Assembly (NCBI GenBank): GCA_023105745.1
Contig: JALGQZ010000001.1
Coordinates: 46,623,662 to 46,687,661, forward strand
Length of the DNA: 64,000 nucleotides
From: Austropuccinia psidii
Lineage: Eukaryota; Basidiomycota; Pucciniomycetes; Pucciniales; Sphaerophragmiaceae
Direction: 5' to 3'
Shown: positions 47,894 through 61,606 of the stretch, piece after piece
Layout: each line of letters opens with the position of its first letter
Numbering within the stretch: the first letter of the stretch is position 1
Notes under the pieces: generated by a model
Told to the model about the DNA's origin: nothing
Database searches by the model: none
The model's input: only the letters and a program-made list of their open reading frames with translations
Program-made: the position numbers and the translations under genes

Positions 47894-48394
47894 TTTGGGG
47901 GCCTGGCTGTGATATTTACTTAAAAAACCTTTTAACAATATTCTAATTGGGCTTATCCAATAATAAATTATATTTATAATCATAAAATTATATAAAAATT
48001 TTATATTTTATTTATTTTAAAAGCTATTGAGGCATTTGGAAAGCAATTGTACTGTCTTACACATGGTTTTTTCACATCCTTAGACTTGCAAGAACTTTCT
48101 TTGAGTGACTCTAGTGATTAAAAAAGATATTATATAAATTAAAAATAATTTTTCTTATAATTTAATTTTAGAAAGAATCACATTAATTTTTATTTTATTC
48201 CTTAAAAATAAAAATAAAAAATATAAAAAATATTAAAAAATATTAAAAACCAATAAAAAAGTTATTTTTATTCATTTCTTTATTCATTTAAATTTTTTAA
48301 AGATATTAAAGCAATTTCTATGTGGAAAATTGCCATATCTTACCAAAAAATAACACTTCTTATAAAAAGACTTATATTTATTTGTCTTTTTTAG

Positions 48395-49282
48395 TGTTTG
48401 AGGATAACCCAACAGAAGATAACCAAACTACTGTTGAGAGATTGGTGGAAGAAACTTGTCAAAGTTCCCCAACACCAGTTATCACTAAAAGGAAGAAAGC
48501 TAAGAAATTAGACTTTCCAGGACCCACCATTCAAGACTCTGAAGGTGAGCACCTCTTTTATAATTGCCATAAAAAGAATTTTTATCATAAAATACTTTTA
48601 TTTTTTTTATTATGACTACCAGAAGAGGTTCCCAATACTCCATCCAATCAGATGGAACTGGACTCAGAGGTAGAACTGATCCCTCAAAAGGGAAAAGAAA
48701 GGGCAATATCCCCAGTGGAACAGAATCCACACAAGGAAGTGCCTTATCCCAAAGGCAAGTCCCAGAAATGCCCATGATATCTGAACCTGAATTAGAGCTA
48801 ATTATGAGTAACTCAAATAGGTACAAATCACATTCAGAGGGCTCAAATAGACATCTACATGAGCCAGTACAAGCAGTATTACACAGTGTACAAGGACAAA
48901 GATTGGGAAATGCTGCCTCAAATACACCAAGGAGTGATGAACTCCTGGCACATCCTGAAAAAGTTCCTCAAAGAGGAGGAGATAGTGAAATACTCCAATG
49001 GATGGAATCCACTGTCATCCAAACCTCAAATCAAAAAAATCAAGGATTACCACACCAAAAAGAGGGAGGCAACCAAGGAAGAAGCCCCAAGCCAACCCAC
49101 TTCCCCAAGAAAGGAAGAAGAACAAGAAAACGAATTGGAGGAAACCATATTCCCCAAGCTACAGGATCCCAAAAATCCAAAAGGATGCCATGGACAATGT
49201 TTTCAACATGGCCAGAACTTTGATGGAATTCAAAGACAAAGAGGAACAAAGAATGAGACAACCCCATTTCCCAAAGAAATAA
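48395..49282 (+). pseudogene. Family 3 ORF1, broken, apparently spliced
   Basis: Counterpart of the family 2 ORF1. Exon 48395-48544 lies between a 3' splice site (CTTTTTTAG) and a 5' splice site (GAAG then GTGAGC). Removing 48545-48622 (78 bases, ending CTACCAG) joins it in frame with the following segment. A TGA (48775-48777) interrupts it. The frame resumes as MSQYKQYYTVYKDKDWEML (48859) with NGWNPLSS, aligning with family 2's NGWHPLME. A frame change around 49050-49100 then leads to YRIPKIQKDAMDNVF, which ends at a stop near 49282. Function unknown. Confidence 0.5.
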
Positions 49283-50585
49283 CCTTGTCTCCTGATGTTG
49301 TAAAAACTTTAACAGAGCTTAAAGATAGTATTTTACCTCTTAAAGACATTAAAAATAGTCTATTATCTTTCCAAGAAATAAATAATAGCTTATAATCTTT
49401 AACCAAACTTGTTGTACAAAATAAGAAATAAATTGATAGCATAAAATTTATGATTGAAAATAATAAACCAAAAGTATTAATTGAAAATACTCAGAAATTA
49501 ATACAAGGACAACAAGAGTTGTACAAATACATAAGTGATATCAAAGAAAAAACTTTGACAATCAATTATGATGTGAGTATTGATAATCTTACAGAAAAAT
49601 TAAACAAATTAAGTATTTCTGTAGAAAAATTTGAAGAAAAGACTTCATCACACCAAAAATTACTTTTGGACCATGTGGAAAAGAGTGATGAAGCAAGAAT
49701 GCATCTGAAAGATGACATTCAAAGTGAAATAAGGCTTATTACTGAAAAAATGGATAAAATAATGAGGCTAATTTAAATATGCCAAAGTTATCAACTCCAT
49801 TTTCTCATATAAGAAGCCCTGTTAAAACAAAAGAGGAAATGACAAATCCTTTCATAACAGACTTGAGTCACCAAGAAAATAACCAAGTCTTAATGAAGGA
49901 AGCACCTCAGCTGAAAGAATGGCCAACATTCACAGGAGAAGGTGAATATGACCACATGTCATTTATTAAAACAATTGACATGTTACAAGAAGACTATGCC
50001 ATACCAGATGAATTAATCACTGCAAGATTACATTCATTATTTGAGAAATCTGCAAAAAGATGGTATTATGGCATAAGACAAACAAATGGTAAAAATACCT
50101 GGTCTTGGTGGAAACAAGAAATAATCACCAAGTGGGCAAATGATGCCTGGAGGTATAAGATAGAAAATTCATTTGAAAATTCTTTCTTTGACCCAGAGAA
50201 AGACAAACCTTTAACTTGGTTCGTGAAACAAGTTGAAAGGCTTAATGCACTGTACCCAGAAATGTCACAAAAAATGGTGCATATGAAAATACTCAAGAAA
50301 TGTGGCGGAGAGCTAGAACATGCCCTAAGAAGCAGGTGTATAGAACCATGCTCCACAGAAGAGTAAATTAATGCACTGGAAGACATAGTGACAAGAACAA
50401 AAATTGGCAGGACTTGGAAGAAATTGGATATTAAAAGCCCAAGCAAACCATTTATCAAAAAAGATAAATTAAAAGAATCCTTCAAGCCCAGTACATCCAA
50501 TAATAATGAGCAAAGAAAACGTCATAAATGTGGAGGTATTGGAAACTTAGCCAATAATTGCCTAAAAAAAGGCAAAAATCAATGA
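49283..50585 (+). pseudogene. gag: Family 3 Gag, broken
   Basis: The helical N-terminal part is split by stops at 49393-49395 and about 49428, with a frame change near 49770. The capsid domain is open at 49779-50366 (LKEWPTFTGEGEYDHMSF, WWKQEIITKWANDAWR), then a stop. The zinc knuckle (about 50520-50570, HKCGGIGNLANNC) has lost one cysteine and the histidine compared with family 2. An extra base in an A run near 50565 throws gag out of frame with pol. Confidence 0.8.
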
Positions 50586-50589
50586 AATT

Positions 50590-53500
50590 GTGGAAACTGA
50601 AAACCACAATGACAAAGAGGAGGAATCTGAATCTGAAAAAGAAACAGAAGAGTCAGAAAGCTCTGAAAGTGATGAAATCAATATAACTAATGCACAAATT
50701 AATAATATTGATATAATTTATGAAGTATTGGATGTTAACTCAAACTTACCACAAGTTGGGACATCTGACACAAAACTGACAAATATACAAGATTCCAAAA
50801 TGTATAGAACCAAACCTGCAAGAGGAATGGGATATACAGCTGGGAAATCAAGTATAAGTATTGTTATGGTTGATAACCAAGAAGGAAAAGTTAACTTAGA
50901 TACAGGAGCATATTGCACCTGTGTTGGAAAAAGTTATTTAGAAACAATTGTCCCAGACTGGCAAGAAAAACTTATGCCAATACAAGGTGTCAAATTCAGT
51001 AGTGCAAGTGAGAGCATGAAGCCCCTTGGAATAATTGAGTTAACACTAATTTTCCCTCATCCTTCACAATGTGTCAGAATAAAAGTGGAATTTGTGGTAA
51101 TGGACAACTGTACCAGTAATCACTTTATCCTGGGAAATGACTACTTATCAATCTATGGTATAGATATCTCTAACCAGAAGGATAGATATTTTACTATAGG
51201 TGATAACAAAAGACAAAAGTTTGGCTTCTTAAATAACAAAAAACAAATTACAGTTATTAAGAATGAAGAAAAGACTCCAGAAAAGGATCTTTTGATATCT
51301 GAACAACTTAAAGAGGCAGAATTCAATCAAGAGTTAACAGAAAGAATGAAAGATAAATTAATTGACCTCTTATTTAAGTACAAAAATGCCTTTGCCCCTG
51401 ACAAAGAGCCACTAGGTTCTATAATTGGGCATGAAGTAGACATAATTCTTAATGTGGAAAAGCCTTACCCAACCTTACTAAGAAGACCAGCTTACCCAGC
51501 TAGTCCAAGGGCTAGAGAAGCCTTAGAGGTACACATTGAAGAATTAATGGACCTTGGAGTATTAAGAAAGGTTGGACATAATGAACAAGTAGAAGCTACT
51601 ACTCCTGTCATTATAACCTGGCATAATGGAAAATCAAGGATGGTAGGAGACTTCAGAGCCCTGAACACCTATACCATTCCAGATAGATATCCAATACCTA
51701 GAATCCATGAGACATTGACACAATTGTCACAAGCTAAGTTCATTACAGCTATGGATGCCTTAAAGGGTTTTCATCAAAATGTCTTAACAGACAATGCCAA
51801 AAAACTACTGAGGATAATAGTACACTGTGGAATTTTTGAATACTTATGAATGCCATTTGGGATAAAAAATGCACCTTCCCATTACCAAAGAATGATGAAT
51901 ACCATATTCCCTGAAGAATTATCAGAAGGATGGTTAATTATCTATATTGATGATATCATAATTTGCGCAGAAACTTGGGAAAATCACCTTACAAGACTAG
52001 AAAGGGTACTACAGAAAATAGTCCAAGTGAATATGAAAATTTCCTTGAAAAAGTGTCATTTTGCATATAGTGAATTAAAAGCACTAGGACATGTTGTATC
52101 TGGACTTAGTCTAGGCATAGACAAAAATAAAGTAGCAGAAGTACTACTTAAACCAATGCCTCAAACCAAAAAAGAAATGCAATCATTTTTAGGATTTGCT
52201 GGTTACTATAGACAGCATATAAAGGACTTTGCAAAAATTGCCAAATCCTTATATAAATTATGTGACCAACAAACAGTTTATGAAATGACTGAAGAAAGGG
52301 TCAAGGCATATGAAGAATTAAAAAATTCACTAAAAAATGCCCCATTTCTTCTAATGCCAGATTGGAAACTACCCTTAAAACTATACATTGATGCTTGTGG
52401 AGAAGGACTAGGTGCTGCACTTCACCAAACACAAATTATCAATGATAAACCAGTGGAAGGACCAATTTGTTTCATTTCAAGGCAGATAAAGCCAACAGAA
52501 GCAAGGTATGGAGCCAGCCAAATGGAATGCTTATGCTTAGTGTGGGCTTTAGAAAAATTGCATTATTATTTGGATGGCACAGTATTTGATGTAATCACAG
52601 ACTGTAATGCTGTGAAATCACTATTAAATATGAAGACTCCAAATAGACACATGCTGAGATGGCAAATTGCTATCCAAGAATATAGAGGAAATATGACTAT
52701 TGTACATAAATCTGGAAATATTCATAAAAATGCAGATGGTCTTAGCAGATGGGCTTTAGCAAATACCCCTGACAATCCAGCATGGGTACCACAAGAAGAG
52801 CACCATATAGAAGGAATATGTGTCACAGACATTGGCACAGAATTCTTTAACCAAATTAAAGAAAGCTATAAGACAGACAAAAATTGTCATATCTTAAGCC
52901 AACTTCTAATGAAAGAATGCAAAGACCCATCACTTTCATCAAAACTAGATGAAACATGGAAAAAGGCATATGATGAAGGAAGATTCCACCTCCTTGATGG
53001 AATCCTCTACCATAGAACAAAACACACATGTGTTATGACCTTAACAGATAGAACACTAATAAACACTATTTTACATGAGTGTCATGATAGTGTTGCATCT
53101 GGACATCTCTCAGAAGATAGGACACTAGAGAGGGTGAAAACCTGCTCTTGGTGGCCAAATTGGAAGAAAGATGTTGCAGAGTACTACCAAACCTGTGACA
53201 GATGCCAAAAAGCCAACAGAGCCACAGGAAAGAAATTTGGAATGATGATCCAAATCCAAGAACCAAAATCCCCATGGGAAATAGTTCATATGGATTGGGT
53301 GACAGCATTACCTCCAGGAGGAGACAGGAGTTATAATGCATTCCTAGTGTTAGTTGACAGGTACAGTAAAACTCCAATGTTCTTACCATGTCACAAAGAT
53401 GACACAGCTATGGACACAGCAATAATGATATGGAATAAAGTTATTAGCCATACAGGCTTATTCCAGAATATTATAAGTGACAGAGACCCAAATTTCACTT

Positions 53501-54387
53501 CAGCATTATGGACAAATCTACATAACTTATTTGGGACAAAGCTATCATTCTCAACAGCTTACCATCCCCAAACTGATGGTTTAGCAGGAAGAATGATACA
53601 GACCTTAGAGGACATGATCAGAAGATTCTGTGCTTATGGGCTAGAATTCAAAGATTCTGATGGTTTTACCCATGATTTGTGTACACTAATACCAGCACTG
53701 GAACTGGCATATAAAACATCAATCCATTCTTCTACTGGAAAAACACCAGCAATGCTAGAAAAAGGTTGGAATCCAGGACTTCCTTATGACACCCTCAAAA
53801 AGGACTTAGTGGATATACATCCAGCAGCAAGCATCTTTAAAATAATGCTTGAAAAGGCAAGACACCATGCAAACAGATGTATGAAAGATTCTTTCAAATA
53901 TGCAAAAGAAAGATGGGATAAAAGTCATAAGCCACCTGATTTCAAAATAGGAGACTTGGTCCTAGTATCAACCCTTAATTTCAATAACATAAAAGGCCCA
54001 AAGAAATTGAAAGATTCCTTTGTAGGACCATTTATGATAAAAGCACTTCATGGACCCAATGCTGTGCAATTAGAACTCACAGGTGAACTAATGAACAAAC
54101 ACCCAACTTTCCCTGTAAGTCTAATGGAACCTTACAGCTCAAGTGACAAGGAGTTATTTCCACTAAGAAATAAACCCCCACTTGAAATTCCCCCCTTGGA
54201 AGAAGGAGAGGAAAAGAAAATAGTAAAAGTCCTTAAAGAAAGAAGGACAAGAAACAAAAAAGAAAGGGAATACCTTGTAAGGTATAGAAATCCAACTCAA
54301 GAAGATGAATGGCTACTTGAGAAAGATATAACAAATGCTGATAAACTACTAAGAAGGTTCAGACATGAAAGGAAGCCTGAAAAATAG
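50590..54387 (+). CDS. pol: Family 3 Pol polyprotein with one internal stop
   Basis: About 1266 codons open except for TGA at 51847-51849, inside RT just before [10 protein letters not shown]. Protease: [11 protein letters not shown] (about 50896-50928), active site intact. [13 protein letters not shown] and YIDDIIICA (about 51943-51969). RNase [31 protein letters not shown]. Integrase: zinc domain ending CDRCQKAN, core MDWVTA and ISDRDPNF. The third catalytic position reads [11 protein letters not shown] at 53587-53589 replaces the glutamate found in family 2 (GLAERM). C-terminus: VGDLV-like [24 protein letters not shown], and a chromodomain-like EYLVRYRNP and [10 protein letters not shown]. 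An acidic linker opens the frame. Confidence 0.9.
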
Positions 54388-54505
54388 AAAAGTTAAGCAT
54401 TATTGAGCTTCAAGACTAACAAAGTCTATTGAAGAGGTAGGACAGTGGATGATACCCTAATTACACATATCAGATTGTGGTACAATCTTTTTTGTTGGTA
54501 GGGAA

Positions 54506-56497
54506 TGTGAGCCTTTTAGATATGACCACATACCCAATAGGGTCACAAGAAAGACTCAGAATAATTATACCTTTAAGATAATTATACTAAAATTACTTAG
54601 AATAATTATACATTAAAAATAATTACTTCAAAAATACAAAAATACCATAAAATGGTACAAAACTTGGTTTAACTTAAAAACCAATGAATCAACATGTAAA
54701 ATAAATTATACCATTGGATTCTCCATGGTAAAATACACATATACCATTTTTATGGCTTATCTGTAAAGTCAATATTTAATGAGTTATAAGGAATAATACC
54801 TTATAAAAACCATAAATCCTTATTTATTTCAAACTCCAATGAAACAACATGTGAAATAAATTTTACAATTGGATTCCCCATGAAAATTCACACATAAAAC
54901 AATTAATGAGCTAATTTCCAAAGTTAATACTTAAGGAATTAACCTGAATATATGCACTTTTTTGGTCAACGCATATATTCAAGGATCATAGCTAATATCT
55001 CTTAAACTATACAAGATAGAGTGATGAACCAAAAATAAAGTTACCACTTAATTGCTGTAAGAACACAGATATGAACTTTATTTTACAATTTATGAACAAG
55101 GTTAAAACCTATGATGAAATATTGATAAAAATCAACAGAGCTGTTGACCACTTTGTTGTGAAAGTGGTCCAAACTTAAAATAAAGAACACAGTTGGATTC
55201 TACTACTTCATTCGTGAAGAATGATGTAATTTTTATTATTAAATTCAGGGTATAACCCCCTGAAATCATGATTTGAAGTTTAAAATATTGAATTTTGACA
55301 GAAAAGATGAGTTACAAGAAAAATCATCAAAATTAGAGTTTTGATGATGTAATTAAATGCTCTTGGAAGCATAATAAGGTTATGTCAGGCTATCAGAATT
55401 CACTCTCTGAATTGCTGTAGCGTGTAAAACTTAAAGGTTATTAAAGATCAAAGTTTGAGCTTAAATTGAGCAGTTATGATCACCTACTGTAACCTTAAAT
55501 TAAGTTTAACAGTCATATGAGTGATACAATTGGTGAATACTATTAGTTTATGATTAAAACTAATAAAATACACGAAATTTGGGGTTCTGCCAAGCCTCTG
55601 ATGTCATCAAACCTAGAGTTACAGTGATAACTCTAAATAATGGTATAACAATGATGTAATATGGTTTGATCATGATGTAATCATCCTCAAACCTTAAAAT
55701 ATTGATCAATTCCAGTGGATATGATTAGTACACGTCTACTAGAAGCCTGTTGGACTCTAGGAGGGAGGTATTTACTATAAATAGAGCTCTTTTTACTCTG
55801 TTTTCCCCTCAGACGCATCAAAAACATTAAATCAATTAAATCAAAGGTAATTTCTTTATTCTTTATATATAAAACTATTATATTATTAAAGACCAAAGAC
55901 CACCTTGTTGTAATCATCTATTTTGACGTGATTAAATCATTTATTTAATTGTTTTTGTTAAAAATCTCTCTAAAAACTCATTTCCACGTAAGAATCAAGA
56001 ATATTAGTAATTTTCTTTATTTTTTATGGCAAATACAATTTGAAAAAGTTGTATTTATATTTTTGGTCGTAAAATATTTCAAAATTATTATATTAAGTGT
56101 TAAAAGTAAGTTATTTTCTCTTATTATAAGAATTTTCTCTTTATTATTATTTTAATAATTCTTTAATTAATATAAATAGTATCTATATTAATTTATAACT
56201 TTAATATTGGTAATATTATTGTTATTAATTGTTTTTTATTAACAAAAAACAATTTTTTACCCCTTTATTATTTGTTTGTAACAATAATAAAGTGCCTTTA
56301 AATATATTAATTATTTTATAATATAAATTATATTATTATATTTTATTAATAATGTAATCATTTTTAGGCCATAATTATAATAATTCTTTATTATTATAAT
56401 TATTTTTATCTTATTTATTTCAATTATAAGGACATTCATAGTACAATAAGTAAAATATTAGTAATTTTTACTTATTGTTTCATAGTCAAACCTTACA
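54506..56497 (+). repeat. Family 3 3' LTR
   Basis: It is 1992 bp and starts TGTGAGCCTTTTAGATATGA, preceded by the short purine tract GGTAGGGAA (54497-54505). It ends CATAGTCAAACCTTACA, followed by GGTAA. Confidence 0.95.
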
Positions 56498-56502
56498 GGT
56501 AA

Positions 56503-56766
56503 AATGTGGCTTTATAAATGGATCTGTGCTTTAATGATGGCTATGAGCTTTTGGAGCCAACACCAACCACCAATAGTGAGAGAAGTTCACTTGTTACTAT
56601 CAATAGAATTGAATTCCCCTAGCCAGAAGTGGCAATTTTTGTACTTACCACTTTACCAGGCCACCAGAAAGCGTTTTTCCTTCCCCATTTTAGGAGGTCT
56701 AACTGGTCCAAATGTCCCTTTTTAAGCATTTGGGACCCTAAAATACAAGTGTGCTTGTTTAAATAA
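56503..56766 (+). pseudogene. Unrecognised coding relic U1, right half
   Basis: From 56521 one frame reads DLCFNDGYELLEPTPTTN, SLVTINRIEF, one stop, then PEVAIFVLTTLPGHQ and NWSKCPFLSIWDP, to a stop at 56764. It is offset by a frame change from the left half that ends at 45902. Family unknown. Confidence 0.4.
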
Positions 56767-57513
56767 TGTAAAGAAGATTTTCCCATCCTTTTAGGATGGA
56801 ATGAGTCACAAAGGCCCAATACAGCCAGAAGTGTACACTACAACCCCAACATTAAAGGATCCTACAAGGGCTATGAATTACCCCAGGACTTAAATACTCC
56901 AAATTAATGAAGAATTCCAATATTACCATTGAAACCATAAGAAACAAGACTATGAGGGGGTTTATAATAAGCAAGGGAACCTTTGGAAATCATAATGAGT
57001 CTCTTTTATAAAGTACCACAAAGTTAATCATAAATATACCTGCCTTCTTCTATTGGTCCCAGTATTGGGATGTAAATTGCCAAATAATGTAATTCTCAAT
57101 TTAACTTATCAAATCTTCAATTGAGAAGCTTATGAACATACATCCAAGGTCTTATTCTTCAAGTACAAGAACTAAACGAACCCTAAAAATGTGTTAAGGA
57201 CAATGAACCAAGGGGTAAAATGTTAAGTAGTTTTCCAAGGGTGTAACAAATGGTAATTCCATTTTAGCTGTCAATTTTCACAGCTCAATTTGAATAGTAA
57301 AGTATTCAGTAAAAGAAGTCTTTATTCCTTCAGGAAAACCCAGTTCCACCAATAAAGTGTGCAGTTAAGGTGGTCTACATCTCTTGAGCAACAATTGCAT
57401 TTCCCAACTTGAATAAATTTACTGTGCCAAAAATTTAAGTAAAGGTGCAGGTACTCATCACATGGTGAGATTTTCAGCCTAGAATGATAAAGATAAGAAT
57501 TTGTCACATATAA
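56767..57513. other. Non-coding DNA
   Basis: No gene or repeat was recognised; this is AT-rich sequence between relic U1 and the next LTR. Confidence 0.5.
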
Positions 57514-57699
57514 TGTGAGCCTTTTAGATATGACTACATATAAAAAGGTCACAAAACAACTTTAAAATACTTATTTTGATAATAAGAAGTGAAATTATTA
57601 TCTTAAAAGAAGTAAAAATGCCATAAAAAGGCATGAAATCTTAAATATATCAGAAAGAAATTGATGAAAATATGAAATGAACTACACAATGAGATTCCC

Positions 57700-59655
57700 T
57701 GCGAGCCTTTGAGATATGACCACATATTCAAAAAGGTCACAGCAAAATTCCTGTAATAATTATACTTATGATAATTATCTCAAAAATTAGTAAAATACCA
57801 TAAATAAGTACAAAATCTGAGTTAACTCAGAATCTAATAAACATACATGTGAAATAAATTACACCATTAGATTTCTCATGGTAAAATACACATATGTAAT
57901 TTTCATGGCATAACTGAAAGGTCAATAATTACTGAAGTATAAGCAATAATACATTAAAAAAGGTACAAAACCTGATTTATCTCAGAAACCAATGAAACAA
58001 CATGTAAAATAAACTGTACAATTGTATTATCCATAAAATTCCACACATAAAACAATTATAAAGGTGATCTCTAAAGTCAATACTTAAGGAATTAAGCTGA
58101 ATATATGCACTTTTTTGGTCAATGCATATATTCATGGTTTTTAGCTAATATCTCTTGAAATATACACGATAGAGAGATAAACCAAAAAAAAAGTCACCAT
58201 GTAATTACTGGAAGATTGAAGATATGAAATTTCTTTCACAAGTTATAATCAAGGTTAAAACTTGTAATGTATTATTGAATAAAATCAATAGAGCTGTTGA
58301 CCACTTTGTTGTAAAAGTGGTCCAAACTCAAAAATAAGGAGAAAGTTAGACTCTAATAGTTCATTTGTGAATAATTATTTAATTATGATTACAATATTCA
58401 AGGTATAAACCCTTGGAATCATGGTTTGAAGTTTAAAATATTAAATTTTGACAGAAAAGATGAGTTACAAGAAAAATCATCAAAGATAGAGTTTTGATGA
58501 TGTAATAAAATTATCTTGGAAGCTTAATGAGGACATGCCAAGCTATTAGAATCCACTCACAGAATAGCTGTAGCGTGTATAACTTAAAAGTTATTAATGA
58601 TCAACGTTTAAGCTTAAATTTGATCATTTATGATCACTCACTGTAATCTTACTTTAAGTTTAACAGTCATATAAGTGATAAAGCTGATTAATACTAATAA
58701 TATCCACAAAGTTTAGGCTTCTTCCAAGCCTATGACATCATCAAACATAGAGCTACAGTGATAACTATAAATAATGGTGTAATAATGAGGTAAGATGGTT
58801 TGATCATGATGTAATCATCACTAAACCTTAAAATATTGATCAACTATAGTAGAAAGCATAGGTACATGTCTATTAGAAGCCTACTGGACTCTATAAAGGA
58901 GGTATTTACTATAAATAGAGCTCTTTTTACTCTATTTTCCCCTCAGACACTTACAAAACACTAAATAATTAAATCAAAAAAGGTAACTTCTTTATTCTTT
59001 ATATATAAAACTCTTATATTATTAAAGACCAAAAGATCATCATTCTTGATCCTATTACTTCAATTATTTAAATTTTTTGTTTAAATTTCTCTTAAAAATC
59101 TCAAATCCACATAAAATCAAGATGAATTGTAATTTATCTTAATTTTTATTGTAAATACAATTTAAATAAGTTGTATTTATATTTTTTTGGTGTAAAATCA
59201 TTTAAAATTATTATATTAAGTGTTAAAAGTAGGTTATTTCTTCTTATTATAATAATTTTCTCTCTATTATTACTTTAATAATTCTTTAATTAATATAAAT
59301 AGTATTTATATTAATTTGTAACTTTAATATTAGTAATATTATTGTTATTAATTGTTTTTTATTAATAAAAAACAATTTTTTATGCCTTTATTATTTGTTG
59401 ACGACAATAATAAAGTGCTTTTAAATATAACAATCACCTTATATTAATATATTTATTTATTATATTATTTTTTTATAATATAAATTATATTATTATATTT
59501 ATTTAATAATATAATTATTTTTACGCCATAATTATAATAATTCTTTATTATTATAATCATTTTTTATCTTATTTATTTTATTTATAAGGACATTCATAGT
59601 ACAATAAGTAAAATATTAGTGATTTTTACTTATTGTTTCATAGTAAAACCTTACA
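57700..59655 (+). mobile_element. Solo LTR (family 3 subtype) nested in an LTR
   Basis: It is 1956 bp and starts TGCGAGCCTTTGAGATATGA, ending TCATAGTAAAACCTTACA. It is flanked by TTCCC (57695-57699 and 59656-59660), and the host LTR sequence continues directly after it (TTCCCCATGAAAAAATACAC). No internal region. Confidence 0.92.
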
Positions 59656-59845
59656 TTCCCCATGAAAAAATACACATATAAAATGTTTACATCATATCTG
59701 TAAAGTCAATATTTACTTAGATAACCTGAATATATGCACTTTCATGATTGGCACTTATATTCATCTTTTTAGCTCATATCTCTTGAAATATGAACTATAA
59801 AGAGCTTAAGGAAAGAGAAATTTACCATATGATAGCTGTGAGAAT

Positions 59846-60484
59846 TGTTAGCCTGGGGCCTCCAACATGGCTTCCAGTCTAATTATTAGTAATTTTAATA
59901 GACTAAAAAGGCAGTGGAATACTATCAGGTTAAATTGATAGAGAAATCACTATTAAAAAGGTATTTAATTGGTGGAATGAGCTTCACCAATATGAAAAAT
60001 ACTGAAAGTAATTTTTATTACTTATATTTGAGAGATCTAATAAAAAAATATATTTGTAAGAGCTCTGAGGAATAATTCTCAAAGAGAATGTTCCTCTTCA
60101 AATTCTGTAGGTACAAAATCAAAAATAAAACACCAATGGACTAATACATTTTTTTTATATTCTTTTTTAGCAGAAAGGGTATTGTCATAGTAACAAGGTA
60201 TGTAGCCAAGCATATGCTGTTGCTATAGAAGCAAAGTTACTATATCAACAAAGTAAAGTGGTGTTATAGAAACAATATTTCTATAACTACAAGTCTTGAA
60301 GATTTGACTTGGTAAAAAGATTATTATAGCAACATATCTTGAATTAATGACTTGTAAAAAAAATAGAAGAAAACCAAATTAAAAGTGAATTTACATGGAT
60401 GAATTGAAATAATTCAAAGAAAATTTAATGAAAGTGTTTGAAGCTTGTGTAGCATTTAATTCTTTTCATTCTTTCAGGCTCAAA
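59846..60484. mobile_element. 639-bp insert with target duplication AGAAT
   Basis: AGAAT flanks it (59841-59845 and 60485-60489), and the surrounding family-3-type LTR is continuous without it. It starts TGTTAGCCTG and ends CAGGCTCAAA; the last ten bases reverse-complemented (TTTGAGCCTG) match the first ten at eight positions. It could be a short solo LTR or a small inverted-repeat element. No coding sequence. Confidence 0.7.
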
Positions 60485-61606
60485 AGAATACAGATATAAA
60501 CTTTTTTTGACAAGTCATAAAGAAGGCTATAACTTACAAGGGTTTATTGAGAAAAATAGCAATAGCTGTTGACCACTTTGTTGTGGAAGTGCTCCAAACT
60601 TGGAAGAAAGTAGATATTCATATTCTGAAAATTCATAGGTGAAGAATTATTTCATTTTAATCATTGTATTCAAGGTATAAACCCTTGAAATCATGGTTTG
60701 AATTTTAAAATAGTAAATTTCAACAGAAAAGATTAGTTACAAGAAAAATCACCAAGAATAGAGTTTTAATTATAAAATTAAACGCTCTTGGAAGCTATAG
60801 AAAACCATGCCAAGCTATAAGAATTCACTCTCTGAATGGCTTTAGGGCTAATAACTCAAGCTTTATTAATTATCAGAGTTGAAGCTTGAAAATGATCCTT
60901 TATGATCACATACTGCAATCTTATTTTAAACTTAACAGTCAAATAAGTGATGGAGCTGGTGAATACTAGTATGTTACTATTAATAAAAATAAAATACACA
61001 AATATCAATCTTTAGCCAAGCATATGATGTCAGAAAACGTAGGGCTACAGTGATAACTCTAAATAATGGTGCAATATTTAGATAAGAATGTTGAGTTATA
61101 ATGTAATCATCACTAAAACTTGGAATAATAATCAATTCCAGTTGATAACATCAGAACACGTCTACTAGAAGCCTTATGAACTCTAGGAGGGAAGAGTTTA
61201 CTATATATAGAGCTATTTTTACCTTTATTTCCCCCTCAGACACATCAAAAACACTAAAAATATTGAAGCAAAAGGTAAAGGATTTATTCTTTTTACATAA
61301 TTCTATCATACCATCAAAGGCAAAAGTTGATCCTTGCAATAATCACCACTTTTGACACTATTAAATCAATATTTAATTGTATTTGTTAAATTTATCTCTA
61401 AAATCTTCAATTCCATGTAAAATCAAGAATATTTGTATTTACTTTCATTTTTAATTGTACATACAGTCTAAATAAGTTGTACTTACATCATTAGGTGTAA
61501 AGCTATTCATAATTATTATATTAAGGGTTGAAATTAGTTTATCTCCCTTTTTATAATAATTTTCCTATTATTATTATTTTTAATAATTGTTTTACTAATA
61601 TAAATA

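Larger units (their letters stand above)
45903..56497 (+). mobile_element. Family 3 Ty3/Gypsy element, full length
   Basis: The element is 10,595 bp with LTRs of 1991 bp (45903-47893) and 1992 bp (54506-56497) and target duplication GGTAA (45898-45902 and 56498-56502). The LTRs differ by a few percent by eye. Internal order as in family 2: extra ORF, gag, protease, RT, RNase H, integrase, chromodomain-like end. Pol has one stop in about 1266 codons, whereas the gag region is broken at several places. It interrupts relic U1. Confidence 0.95.

Noticed and set aside
49230..49290. TTTCCCA slippery heptamer near the end of family 3 ORF1 as a -1 frameshift into gag
   Set aside because: The phase is right, but family 2 lacks the heptamer at the same place and the family 3 gag region is already broken, so chance is likelier.
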